64,000 nt of DNA from Rhizobium anhuiense (GTDB lineage Bacteria; Pseudomonadota; Alphaproteobacteria; Rhizobiales; Rhizobiaceae). A program made the translations under genes and the position numbers. Position 1 is the stretch's first letter. The number at the start of each line of letters is the position of its first letter. The stretch is taken from the NCBI RefSeq assembly GCF_003985145.1, contig NZ_ML133522.1, forward strand, positions 744,001-808,000, given 5' to 3'. Positions 55,482 to 63,503 of this stretch are shown here, one piece after another. Under the pieces are notes generated by a model. It worked only from the letters and a program-made list of their open reading frames with translations. It had not been told where the DNA came from and ran no database searches.

Positions 55482-56711
55482 ATGACCATTGAAACGACCG
55501 TTGCCACTGGCAACGCCCGTCGGCATGCAACGCAATCGCATGAACCTCGTTGGCCGGTGATCCTCATGACGCCCGATGTCAGCGAGGCGCCTGGTGTTCC
55601 GACCGAGACGGAGTATGTGGTGCGCGCCAACTATGCGGACGCCATAGCCGAGGCGGGGGGAATTCCGTTGATCCTGCCTTATAACTTCGAGAACCTGGCA
55701 TCGGCGTTGGCTCTTGCGGATGGAATCGTCCTTACCGGTGCGCGGCCGGGGACTGAGGTGACAGGCGCGCGCAGACAGTTCGAAATTCAGCTGGTCGAGC
55801 AAGCCTTGAAAACGGGCAAGCCGCTTCTCGGCATCTGCCACGGCATGCAACTGATCGGGGAATGCCTTGGAGGCAAATTTCGCACCGAGCTGCCGGCCGC
55901 CGCCATATCCCACATCCCGCAAGGGATTCCCGATGTGTTGGCGCACGAGATCACGGTCGAGCCGGACAGCGTGCTCACCAATTGGGTCGGGAAAGGTCCA
56001 GCGCGCGTCAATAGCCTGCACCGCCATGCTTTGGCCGGCGACGGACGCTTCCGTGTCGCTGCGCGGGCGCCGGACGGCACCATCGAAGCGTTCGAAGGAG
56101 AAACGGACGGCTTTTGTCTGGGCATTCAATGGCACCCAGAATACCGGCTGACTGAACTCGACAGGAATATTATGAGAGCCTTCGTCGGCCGCAGCGCAGA
56201 AGCGGCAGCCCGCAAGGCGCGCAATGTTTCATCGGTTGGAAGCAATCGCGTGCGCGAACGGCTGGCACAGCTCGAGCTTGCTCTGCCGGAAGCATCCTTG
56301 CCGCCAGGCGCGTTTTCCGGGGCTGTGCGGACCGACAATATCATCACCGTTTCCGGTCAGGTGCCGCTGAAGGATGGCGCCGTGCTGCAGACGGGACATC
56401 TCGGAGCGGACGTCTCCATCGAAGAGGGGCGGGAATGCGCGCGCTGGGCGCTTCTCAATGCGCTTGCGCAGCTGGAGGCGGCTGCTGGCGGCTTCGGCAA
56501 CATCCTGGGCTTCGTCCGGCTGGCGGGCTATGTCGCGGCAGATGCTGCTTTCGAGCGCCACGGCGCCGTCGTCGATGGGGCTTCGGAACTGCTCCGAGCG
56601 CTTTTCCCGGATCGATGGGCGCATGCCCGCATCGCGATCGGCGTAACATCCCTGCCGCGCGGGGTTCCTGTTGAAGTCGAGCTGACAGCCGTCGTCGGCG
56701 ATGAGGCTTGA
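55482..56711 (+). CDS. Fusion of class I glutamine amidotransferase-like (PuuD-type) and RidA-family domains
   Basis: A 409-residue protein. Residues 24-240 are a gamma-glutamyl-GABA hydrolase-like peptidase C26 domain: nucleophile Cys119 in LLGICHGMQLIGE, His218 and Glu220 in GIQWHPEY. Residues 257-409 are a RidA/YjgF-type domain (RERLAQLELALPEASLPPGA; ITVSGQVPLKDGAVLQTGHL; ALLNALAQLEAAAGGFGNIL). RidA proteins deaminate reactive imine/enamine intermediates. The pairing suits release of an amine or amino acid followed by oxidation by the next gene product and imine disposal. ATG 55482 starts 23 bp after permease 2. The open frame upstream of 55482 overlaps the permease and is ignored. Confidence 0.88.
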   Translation: MTIETTVATGNARRHATQSHEPRWPVILMTPDVSEAPGVPTETEYVVRANYADAIAEAGGIPLILPYNFENLASALALADGIVLTGARPGTEVTGARRQFEIQLVEQALKTGKPLLGICHGMQLIGECLGGKFRTELPAAAISHIPQGIPDVLAHEITVEPDSVLTNWVGKGPARVNSLHRHALAGDGRFRVAARAPDGTIEAFEGETDGFCLGIQWHPEYRLTELDRNIMRAFVGRSAEAAARKARNVSSVGSNRVRERLAQLELALPEASLPPGAFSGAVRTDNIITVSGQVPLKDGAVLQTGHLGADVSIEEGRECARWALLNALAQLEAAAGGFGNILGFVRLAGYVAADAAFERHGAVVDGASELLRALFPDRWAHARIAIGVTSLPRGVPVEVELTAVVGDEA

Positions 56712-56712
56712 G

Positions 56713-57924
56713 ATGGCGCGCGTTGCGGTGATCGGCGCCGGCGTCATCGGCGTATCGTCGGCCTATCTGATGGCCCGGGCGGGGCATGATGTGACACTTA
56801 TCGATGCGGCAAGCGAGCCGGGCATGGGGGCGAGTGCCGGCAACGCCGCGCAGCTGTCCTGGGCCTACGGTGACGCAATGGCGTCGCCAGCCTTGCTGAA
56901 GCATCTGCCAGCCATTGCAATGAGCCGCGATCCGGCCTTTCGGATCCAGTGGCAACTCGATCGGGACTTTCTGTGCTGGGGTTTGAAATTTCTTGCCAAT
57001 ACATCGCTCAGGCGTTGGTGGACCAATACGCAGGACATCCTGCGCCTTGCCGAGCAATCCCGTCACGAACTCGCCATCCTGCTTAAGGAAACCGATGTCG
57101 AATTCGATTACCGTGTCGCCGGAAAGCTGCATCTCTACGCCGATCGGCAAAGTTTTGCTGCCGCCGACTCCAGTGTGGCGCGCAAGAATGCCCTTGGCTT
57201 CGAACAGTGCCTGCTGACGCGGGTGGAGGCGGAAAACATCGAACCTGCACTCGCCGCGTATCAGGGAGAGATTGCCGGCGCCGTTTACACTCCCGGTGAT
57301 GCCCTCGGCGATGCGGCTGGATTTTGCCGCCAGCTCACCATCTGGATGATCGAGCGCGGGCAGGTGTCGGCGCTTTTCGGCAGGAGGGTCTCGAGCTTCG
57401 TCCAAACGGGAGGCGTGCTGACAGGCTTGAGGTTCGAGGACCGCGACGAGCTTCGCGTCGATGCCGCCATCGTTGCGGCAGGACCGCAGATCGGTTCCCT
57501 CATATCCGATTTGCCTGAGGCCCGGGACATACGCCCCGTCAGAGGCTACTCGCTCACCATTCCAAGAACTGGCCTTGCACCCAGTATCAGCCTGACAGAC
57601 GTCAAGCGAAAGCTTGCCTTTGCTGCCATCGGCGACCGTTTTCGTGTCGCCGGACTGGCAGACATCGAGCGTCCCGGGGCCGGTTTTGATGCCAGACGTT
57701 TCGACACGCTCAAGCTGGCCGCGTCGGCGGTGCTGCCCGACCTTTTCGAGCGATCGGATGAACTGATGAGATGGTCGGGCGAGCGGCCTATGACTCCGAC
57801 CTCCAAGCCCATTATCGCCGCCTCCCGACGCATCAAAGGTCTTTACATCAATGCCGGTCACGGCATGTTGGGATGGACGCTTGCATTAGGTTCTGCCCGC
57901 CGCGTGGTTGATCTCTTTCAATAA
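56713..57924 (+). CDS. FAD-dependent amino acid oxidoreductase (DadA-like)
   Basis: A 403-residue flavoenzyme of the DAO family. The dinucleotide motif GAGVIG (8-13) is at the N-terminus (MARVAVIGAGVIGVSSAYLM). SAGNAAQLSWAYGDAMASPA is typical of D-amino acid dehydrogenase small subunit DadA, and the C-terminus has the second FAD site NAGHGMLGWTLALGSARRVV. It oxidises a D-amino acid or N-substituted amino acid to an imino acid. Start 56713 lies 1 bp after the fusion gene stop, with GAGG upstream; ATG 56701 is an alternative. Last gene of the operon. Confidence 0.92.
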   Translation: MARVAVIGAGVIGVSSAYLMARAGHDVTLIDAASEPGMGASAGNAAQLSWAYGDAMASPALLKHLPAIAMSRDPAFRIQWQLDRDFLCWGLKFLANTSLRRWWTNTQDILRLAEQSRHELAILLKETDVEFDYRVAGKLHLYADRQSFAAADSSVARKNALGFEQCLLTRVEAENIEPALAAYQGEIAGAVYTPGDALGDAAGFCRQLTIWMIERGQVSALFGRRVSSFVQTGGVLTGLRFEDRDELRVDAAIVAAGPQIGSLISDLPEARDIRPVRGYSLTIPRTGLAPSISLTDVKRKLAFAAIGDRFRVAGLADIERPGAGFDARRFDTLKLAASAVLPDLFERSDELMRWSGERPMTPTSKPIIAASRRIKGLYINAGHGMLGWTLALGSARRVVDLFQ

Positions 57925-58005
57925 GTCGGTGGCTGGCACCCGGTGCGTTCGGGCAGAGGCTGCCGAGGCTTCGCTCAATTCATACCTCTTCACATCCATC
58001 GGATC

Positions 58006-58029
58006 GTTCCGGATCATAAAATCCGGAAC
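58006..58029. terminator. Hairpin between convergent genes
   Basis: Perfect 9-bp stem GTTCCGGAT / ATCCGGAAC with CATAAA loop, 81 bp after the flavoenzyme stop and 51 bp before the reductase stop. It could serve both directions; no clear T-run. Confidence 0.5.
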
Positions 58030-58080
58030 GAAGGGAGTGAGAACTCATCACCAAATGGTATCCGGAATGCGGGGTTGGTC

Positions 58081-58851
58081 CTAGCCGAATTTCTCGGTCG
58101 TATCGGCCTTGCCGAATACCCAGTAGCCGGATGCCTTGATCCAGCTGAGCGGGCAACCTCGTTCCAGCAGATGGGCGCGGATATCGCGTGTTACCGAGGC
58201 TTCCGCCGCGACCCAGATGAAGGTCTCCGGCTGGATGTCGACCGTGCTCAGGAGCTTCAGCAGGGCAGTGGCATCGGTTGCCTGCGAGAGAGGCCGATGC
58301 GCCCAGCGGACGTGCAGTTCGGCTGATGTCTCGAAGACCTGTTCTTCCAGCGGGTCAGTGACGGCTGCGACTGCGGTGATAACGGTTCCGGCGCCGCTCT
58401 CCTCGATCCGGCGGCCGATCGCGGGCAGTGCCGTTTCGTCGCCGATCAGCAGCCATCGTTTTACCGTCCTGGAGACCACGGCGGAGCCCCTTGGTCCACC
58501 GATCTCGAGCCTGTCGCCGGCGCGTGCGTCGATCGCCCATCGGGTCACCGGGCCTGCCTCGTGCAAGGCGAAGTCGATGGTCAGTGTCCGCTCAGTATTG
58601 TCGTAACGGCGCGGCGTGTAGTCCCGGCGTTCTTCGCCGCCATCGGCGGCCGGTACAAAAATCTTGATGTGGTCGTCGGGAGCAAGACTGATGAAATCGG
58701 CAAGATCATCGCCGGTCAATGTGATGCGACGCATACCGGGGGTGACATCGACGACGCTGTCGACGGCGAGGGTGCGCCGCCGCGTGTCGTGGCGGACCCG
58801 TTCGATGCCGGGGGCAGGTGAAGTCTGATCTTTGAGTTGATTGTTATCCAT
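58081..58851 (-). CDS. Siderophore-interacting protein (ferric-siderophore reductase, SIP family)
   Basis: A 256-residue flavoprotein of the ViuB/SIP type. The FAD-binding 9 domain (MRRITLTGDDLADFISLAPD; RRDYTPRRYD) is followed by the SIP C-terminal domain (KRWLLIGDETALPAIGRRIE; FIWVAAEASVTRDIRAHLLE; YWVFGKADTTEKFG). It reduces imported Fe(III)-siderophore with NAD(P)H in the cytoplasm. ATG 58851 follows GAGGACAC. No siderophore receptor or transporter is nearby. Confidence 0.93.
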   Translation of the reverse strand: MDNNQLKDQTSPAPGIERVRHDTRRRTLAVDSVVDVTPGMRRITLTGDDLADFISLAPDDHIKIFVPAADGGEERRDYTPRRYDNTERTLTIDFALHEAGPVTRWAIDARAGDRLEIGGPRGSAVVSRTVKRWLLIGDETALPAIGRRIEESGAGTVITAVAAVTDPLEEQVFETSAELHVRWAHRPLSQATDATALLKLLSTVDIQPETFIWVAAEASVTRDIRAHLLERGCPLSWIKASGYWVFGKADTTEKFG

Positions 58852-59273
58852 GTGTCCTCAGAAGCTTTCTTGAGCTCGATCCGCAGGACACAGTCGCGCA
58901 GATCGAAGCCGCAAAGCCGTTCGATCATACGCGTTGAGTGACGTTAACGCTTACGTGGCCGGGTGACCCGACCATTGAGGGCATGATGTAGCCGACGACG
59001 GCGGCATGTGCAACCGCAAGGGAGCCGACAACGGCGATGATTGCCAAAGTTTAACTTTCCGGTGCCGTTCCGGGCCGGGCAATGATCGGCCGATCAGCGG
59101 GCAGGAGTTCCGTCCGATGGAGGAGGGATTTGGCGCCCAGCCACGATAACCTCCCAAGCGCCATCTGCCCTGGTTGCTACTTTTGAATGCAGCATAAAAG
59201 ATGACACGTTTGAAGCTAATTTCCGACACTTTCCCGATCGAAGCTCTGCGCTATTGCGAGCTTTGGAGATACG
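58852..59273. other. Intergenic region upstream of the reductase and Rap1a-like genes
   Basis: About 420 bp holding the divergent promoters. A 40-codon minus frame (58926-59047) encodes a signal-peptide-like LAIIAVVGSLAVAHAAVVGY but has no good start codon, so it may be a gene remnant. Nothing else is supportable. Confidence 0.45.
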
Positions 59274-59669
59274 ATGTCGGGCATTCTTATCGCCACCCTT
59301 TTGGCAACGGTTTCAGCAAAGATTCCCGCCGGATTTGCCAGCGGTGATCTCCTTTATTCTGATTGCGGCGGCTCACGGCAGTTTGTCGTCGGATATGTCG
59401 CGGGTTGGTTGGACAAGTGGAGCCGGGACGAGTATCTGGCCCGCCGTATCTTCACCGAAGCCGTTCCTGCACCGAAGGCGATGGTGAACTCGGCTTATTT
59501 TGCCAATTCCGTCGGCGTAAACCTGTGCGTCCCGGTTGGAACCACAGCTGAGGCGATCGGCAATACGTTGTGTACATTCCTGGATGAGAACCCCGGCATA
59601 CGCGAGGCCACCGGCGACGAGCCGATGACGACCTTGATGGCCTATAAATACCGTTGCCTCGTGCCGTAG
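59274..59669 (+). CDS. Rap1a/Tai family immunity-like protein
   Basis: A 131-residue exported protein. The N-terminus MSGILIATLLATVSAKIPAG is a short signal. The mature domain matches the Rap1a/Tai fold pattern: SGDLLYSDCGGSRQFVVGYV, GWLDKWSRDEYL, NLCVPVGTTAEAIGNTLCTF and a C-terminal YKYRCLVP, with four Cys (near 32, 84, 99, 128) probably in two disulphides. Known members (Tai4, Rap1a/b) neutralise type VI amidase toxins in the periplasm, but many members are orphans of unknown role. No T6SS or amidase gene is in the window. Confidence 0.78.
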   Translation: MSGILIATLLATVSAKIPAGFASGDLLYSDCGGSRQFVVGYVAGWLDKWSRDEYLARRIFTEAVPAPKAMVNSAYFANSVGVNLCVPVGTTAEAIGNTLCTFLDENPGIREATGDEPMTTLMAYKYRCLVP

Positions 59670-59679
59670 GACGTCAAGC

Positions 59680-59892
59680 TCATACCAGCTTGCCCGCCTC
59701 GATAAACCGGCTGAGCGAGGTGGCGGCGTTCAGCATGTGGGCGCGCATGCGCCGTGATGCCATCTCGCCGTCGGCGATCGCCTGCATGATAGCCTCATGT
59801 TTGTCCTGAGATCGGCGCAGCCGTTCGCCCTGGCGCAGTGTGTGCGCCGGAAGGGGCATGCGGTTGCGCATGGCGACGCCTGCCGGCAAGGA
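59680..59892 (-). pseudogene. Fragment of a GntR (FCD-type) regulator
   Basis: The frame ending at 59680 encodes RMPLPAHTLRQGERLRRSQD then HEAIMQAIADGEMASRRMRA, which reads like the last 60 residues of an FCD-domain GntR regulator (EH-x-AIxxAIxxGD-x(n)-MRxHL pattern). The upstream part of the frame is not protein-like and there is no DNA-binding domain, so I call a remnant. Confidence 0.5.
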
Positions 59893-60167
59893 CGCCATTG
59901 TGTGCGGTGGGATGGATGGCTTCATGGACCGGATGGGAATACATAAGTCTCCAGCAAGCAGGTTTCTGCATAGATGAAGCCGCTTCAAATGCCGAGTTTG
60001 AATATGCGGGAGCGCAACGGGGCGAAGGTTGACGCCTTGCGCCGGGCAGGGCGAATCATCCCGACATCGCATTGTAGATCAGCCGATTTCGACTGGGCTT
60101 CGGTTCTTCAGGCTTGAGCCGACATGCTTTCGATCTTTCAATTTCTTGACCCACAAGGAACCAGATC
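59893..60167. other. Intergenic sequence between the GntR fragment and the Tat hydrolase
   Basis: No gene is supportable. It holds the promoter area of the plus-strand hydrolase; no motif was picked. Confidence 0.4.
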
Positions 60168-60950
60168 ATGATGATGAACAGACGGACTTTCTCGGCCGCC
60201 CTTGTTGCCGGCGCCGCCGCTTCTCTGCTCGCCACCCGCGGCATGGCCGCGACATCCGCTCCGGTGAAGGCGCGCAACGTCGTGCTGGCGCACGGGCTGT
60301 TTGCCGACGGCTCGTGCTGGACCGAGGTGATCGCGCGCCTGCAGGCGGCCGGGCTCAATGCCACCGCTGTGCAGAACCCGCTGACGACGCTGCCCGAGGC
60401 CGTCGCTGCCGTGAAGCGAGTGCTCGACCGGCAGGACGGCCCGACAGTTCTGGTCGGGCATTCGTTTTCCGGCATGCTCGTGACCGAGGCCGGCGTGCAC
60501 CCTGATGTTTCGGCGCTCGTTTATGTCGCAGCCCGGGCGCCGGATGCGGGCGAGGATTATACCGCTCTCGCCAAGACCTTCCCGACTCCACCGGCTTCGG
60601 CCGGCATCGTCTTCGACGGCGATGAGGGCCGGCTCAGCGAGGAAGCCTTCCTGCGCGATTTTGCCGGCGACCTGCCGGAGGCGAAGGCGAAAGTGCTCTA
60701 TGCCGTGCAGCAGCCGTTCCAGAAAGAGCTGCTGACCGGCAAGACGACGCAGGCCGCCTGGCATTCGAAGCCGAGCTGGTATGCCGTCTCGACCGAGGAC
60801 CGGACGATCAATCCCGATCTCGAACGCTTCATGGCCAAGCGCATGGGCGCGAAGACGATCGAGCTGAAGGCCAGCCACCTTTCACTGATCTCCCATCCCG
60901 ACGAGATCACCCGGCTGATCCTCGAGGCGGCGGGGCAGAATGCGGACTGA
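60168..60950 (+). CDS. Tat-exported alpha/beta hydrolase
   Basis: A 260-residue protein. Tat-type signal NRRTFSAALVAGAAASLLAT, cleavage near MAA/TS. The hydrolase core has VVLAHGLFADGSCWTEVIAR, the nucleophile elbow GHSFSG (Ser), and a late His in LKASHLSLISHPDE. It resembles the EstC/salicylate-esterase-like group widespread in soil bacteria. ATG 60168 is the first of three consecutive ATGs; any could be used. Substrate unknown. It may be co-transcribed with the next gene, which overlaps or follows closely. Confidence 0.88.
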   Translation: MMMNRRTFSAALVAGAAASLLATRGMAATSAPVKARNVVLAHGLFADGSCWTEVIARLQAAGLNATAVQNPLTTLPEAVAAVKRVLDRQDGPTVLVGHSFSGMLVTEAGVHPDVSALVYVAARAPDAGEDYTALAKTFPTPPASAGIVFDGDEGRLSEEAFLRDFAGDLPEAKAKVLYAVQQPFQKELLTGKTTQAAWHSKPSWYAVSTEDRTINPDLERFMAKRMGAKTIELKASHLSLISHPDEITRLILEAAGQNAD

Positions 60951-61026
60951 GCCAAGCCCGCGGCTGGTGGAGGCGGGCGTGGATCCCAGGCTTGCGCAGC
61001 CCGCTGTTTCACGGGACAAAGCCCGG

Positions 61027-61986
61027 ATGAGCATTCCGAAGACACACCCCTTTGATTTCGATCCCACCTACGGCATGCGGCTCGAAGAGCTTCTCGCGGT
61101 TAAGCCGCCGGAGCCGCCCGAGGGTTTCGACGATTTCTGGGAGGCGCGGTATCACAAGGCGCTGGCGGTCGATCCGCAGCCGGTGCTTTCGCGCAGTCGG
61201 ATCACCCATCCCGACTGGCATGTGCTCGATCTCGTCTATCTCTCCACAGACGCATTCCGGATCGGCGGCTGGCTCATCCTGCCGCGTGAAGGGGAGGTCC
61301 GGCGCGGTCTGGTCGTCGGCCATGGTTACGGCGGGCGGGATCGTCCTGATTTCGAGCTGCCGATCAAGGAAACGGCGATCCTCTTTCCCTGTTGCCGCGG
61401 GCTGTCGCTCAGCGCCCATCCGCCAATCTCCCAGAATCCGTCCTGGCATGTGCTGCACGATATCGACAAGCCGGACTCCTATATTATCGGCGGCTGTGTC
61501 GAGGATATCTGGCTTGCGGTCTCGACGCTTACGGCGTTCTATCCTTGGCTCTGTGGCCATATCGGCTATAGCGGCATCAGCTTCGGCGGCGGTGTCGGAG
61601 CGATGGCGATCGCCTATGATGAGCGCATCGATCGCGGCCATCTGGCACTGCCGAGCTTCGGGCACCAGCCACTACGGCTGAAGCTTCCAACTGTCGGCAG
61701 CGCCCAATCGGTGCAGGAATATCAGGCAGAACACGGAAATGCGCTCGAGACGCTGCGCTTCTACGATGCGGCGACCGCCGCCAGACGGATCAACGTGCCG
61801 ATGCTGACGGCCGTCGCCCTTTTCGATCCCGCGGTGGCACCGCCCTGCCAGTTCGCTGTCGCCAATGCGATACCGAAACCAAATGAGATCTTCATCCTGG
61901 ATGCGGGGCATTTCGACTATCCTGGCAGCGCTGAGCAAGAGGCCGCTCTCCGCGACAGGGTCGGTCAATTCTTCGGAGTGCCGTAA
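61027..61986 (+). CDS. Acetylxylan esterase (AXE1) family hydrolase
   Basis: A 319-residue protein starting MSIPKTHPFDFDPTYGMRLE. It shows PEGFDDFWEARYHKALAVDP, a family-specific N-terminal helix; GWLILPREGEVRRGLVVGHG; the nucleophile elbow GISFGGG; and the late His in LDAGHFDYPGS. The family deacetylates xylan oligosaccharides or cephalosporin. ATG 61027 is chosen because the core begins there, but the frame is open back to ATG 60940, which overlaps the upstream gene and has GGAGG in front. Confidence 0.85.
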   Translation: MSIPKTHPFDFDPTYGMRLEELLAVKPPEPPEGFDDFWEARYHKALAVDPQPVLSRSRITHPDWHVLDLVYLSTDAFRIGGWLILPREGEVRRGLVVGHGYGGRDRPDFELPIKETAILFPCCRGLSLSAHPPISQNPSWHVLHDIDKPDSYIIGGCVEDIWLAVSTLTAFYPWLCGHIGYSGISFGGGVGAMAIAYDERIDRGHLALPSFGHQPLRLKLPTVGSAQSVQEYQAEHGNALETLRFYDAATAARRINVPMLTAVALFDPAVAPPCQFAVANAIPKPNEIFILDAGHFDYPGSAEQEAALRDRVGQFFGVP

Positions 61987-62050
61987 ACCGCAATTCGGCA
62001 TCGATTTAAGAATAAAGTCATCTCCTGGAGAGACGCACGGCAGGATGCGG
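61987..62050. other. Short spacer between convergent genes
   Basis: Contains ATCGATTTAAGAATAAAGTC, similar to part of the repeat at 53252-53355, and a short GC dyad; nothing else seen. Confidence 0.35.
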
Positions 62051-63043
62051 TTACGGCCAATGCAGCGCCGCCGTTGCCACCGGCGCGTCCCAGAGCGAGA
62101 GTTCCTCGTCGGTCAGCAAGGCGAGGGTGACGGACAGTCCCTGCATGTCGAGCGAGGTGACATAGGTTCCAACAAGCGAGCGCTCGATCGGCATGGATTT
62201 CTCCTCGATGAAACGGCGAGCACTGTTATAGGCGAGGTAGAGTTCGGCCGGCGGCGTGCCGCCGAGGCCGTTGACGAAGAGCAGGGCTCGGGTGCCCGGC
62301 GCGACCGTGATATCGTCGGCGATGGTCTCGCAGAGATGGCCGATGATGGCGTCGGCGGCGGCGAAGGACTGCCTGGCATGGCCGGGTTCGCCATGGATGC
62401 CGACGCCCATTTCCATTTCGCCGGATCCGAGCGAAAACGTGCTGCGTTCGGTCTGCGGCACCGTCACGCCGTTCAGCGCCACACCCATCGAGCGGATCCG
62501 CGAGTTCAGTCCCTCGCCAAGCTGCTTCAATGCGGCAAGCGACATGCCGCGTTCGGCCGCAGCACCCAGGATCTTTTCGACGATCAGCGTACCGGCGACG
62601 CCACGCCGGCCGCGGCCCTCGCCTGTTCTCGACGTTTCGATATCGTCGCTGACGACGACCATATCGAGGCTGTGGCGGTCGCCGGCCATCTCGATCGCCA
62701 TTTCGAAATTCATCAGGTCGCCGTCGTAATTCTTGACCACGAGCAGGCAGCCGGCGCCGGTATCCGTCTCTTCGATGGCGGCGATGATCTGGCTCGGCGT
62801 CGGCGAGGTGAAGATATGGCCAACGCAGGCGGCATCCAGCATGCCCTGGCCGACAAAGCCGATATGCATCGGTTCATGGCCGGCGCCGCCGCCTGAAATC
62901 AGCGCCACCTTGCCTGACGTGAGATGGCGGCGGCGAATACATTTGCGCTCAGCCCCGAACACCACGAAAGCCTCATGGGCGCGCACGAAGCCTTCGACGC
63001 TTTCGGCGACCATGGTTTTCGCAGTGTTCATGAACTTCTTCAT
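62051..63043 (-). CDS. dhaK: Dihydroxyacetone kinase subunit DhaK-like
   Basis: A 330-residue protein. The DhaK fold is shown by LISGGGAGHEPMHIGFVGQG, IFTSPTPSQIIAAIEETDTG, LLVVKNYDGDLMNFEMAIEM and the substrate-binding His in MGVGIHGEPGHAR. DhaK binds dihydroxyacetone covalently; DhaL supplies ADP phosphotransfer and DhaM (with enzyme I and HPr) brings phosphate from PEP. DhaL is not visible downstream of this gene in the window. ATG 63043 follows GGGAG. It is the third gene of the operon, 51 bp after the 63095 gene. Confidence 0.93.
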   Translation of the reverse strand: MKKFMNTAKTMVAESVEGFVRAHEAFVVFGAERKCIRRRHLTSGKVALISGGGAGHEPMHIGFVGQGMLDAACVGHIFTSPTPSQIIAAIEETDTGAGCLLVVKNYDGDLMNFEMAIEMAGDRHSLDMVVVSDDIETSRTGEGRGRRGVAGTLIVEKILGAAAERGMSLAALKQLGEGLNSRIRSMGVALNGVTVPQTERSTFSLGSGEMEMGVGIHGEPGHARQSFAAADAIIGHLCETIADDITVAPGTRALLFVNGLGGTPPAELYLAYNSARRFIEEKSMPIERSLVGTYVTSLDMQGLSVTLALLTDEELSLWDAPVATAALHWP

Positions 63044-63094
63044 CAAGCCTCTCCCAAGGCTAAAGACATTACGTTACGTCAATCAGCTCACTCG

Positions 63095-63502
63095 TCATTC
63101 CGCACCCGATATCGCGACGATTTTCTGCACCAGATCCGAGATCGCCTCTTCCAGCAGGCGGTTTTTCCTGTCGTCACCGAAATCTGGCACCATCAGCGAC
63201 AGGTGCCGCAATTTCTCGGAATGGCCGAGATCCGGCAGCTTGCCGGGATGGGCGGCCTGATAGGCTTCGAGAAAACGCTCCTGTTCGGCACCGCTGAAAT
63301 GGCAGACGCGAACGATGGTCGCGAGATGGCGCGCCGGCAGCGGCGTCGCATAGGTCGGGCTGGTGATCTGGGTGACGAAGCTTCGATGTTTTCCAAGCGC
63401 CGTCGCCAGGCGCTGGCGTGTACCCGATGGCCTGTTGTCGATGATCTGCGCCAGAATGGACTTGTAGGCGATAATGGCGTCTTCGGTGTCTTCGCGCGCC
63501 AT
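63095..63502 (-). CDS. Hypothetical protein with possible helix-turn-helix, in the dha operon
   Basis: A 135-residue soluble protein, MAREDTEDAIIAYKSILAQI. The stretch RQRLATALGKHRSFVTQITS looks like a helix-turn-helix (Cro/C1-like). The remainder is helical (LPARHLATIVRVCHFSGAEQ). It is not a recognised family to me. ATG 63502 begins 1 bp after the enzyme I stop codon, with GGAG upstream, so translation is coupled. Position inside the PTS-dha operon suggests a regulator of dihydroxyacetone use. Confidence 0.72.
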   Translation of the reverse strand: MAREDTEDAIIAYKSILAQIIDNRPSGTRQRLATALGKHRSFVTQITSPTYATPLPARHLATIVRVCHFSGAEQERFLEAYQAAHPGKLPDLGHSEKLRHLSLMVPDFGDDRKNRLLEEAISDLVQKIVAISGAE

Positions 63503-63503
63503 C

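Noticed and set aside
58716..58928. 70-codon minus frame starting MIERLCGFDLRD upstream of the siderophore reductase
   Set aside because: It runs out of frame through the start of the reductase gene and has no recognisable domain.
58926..59047. 40-codon minus frame with a signal-peptide-like sequence
   Set aside because: Only a TTG start with a stop two codons before it; too short. May be a remnant but not supportable as a gene.
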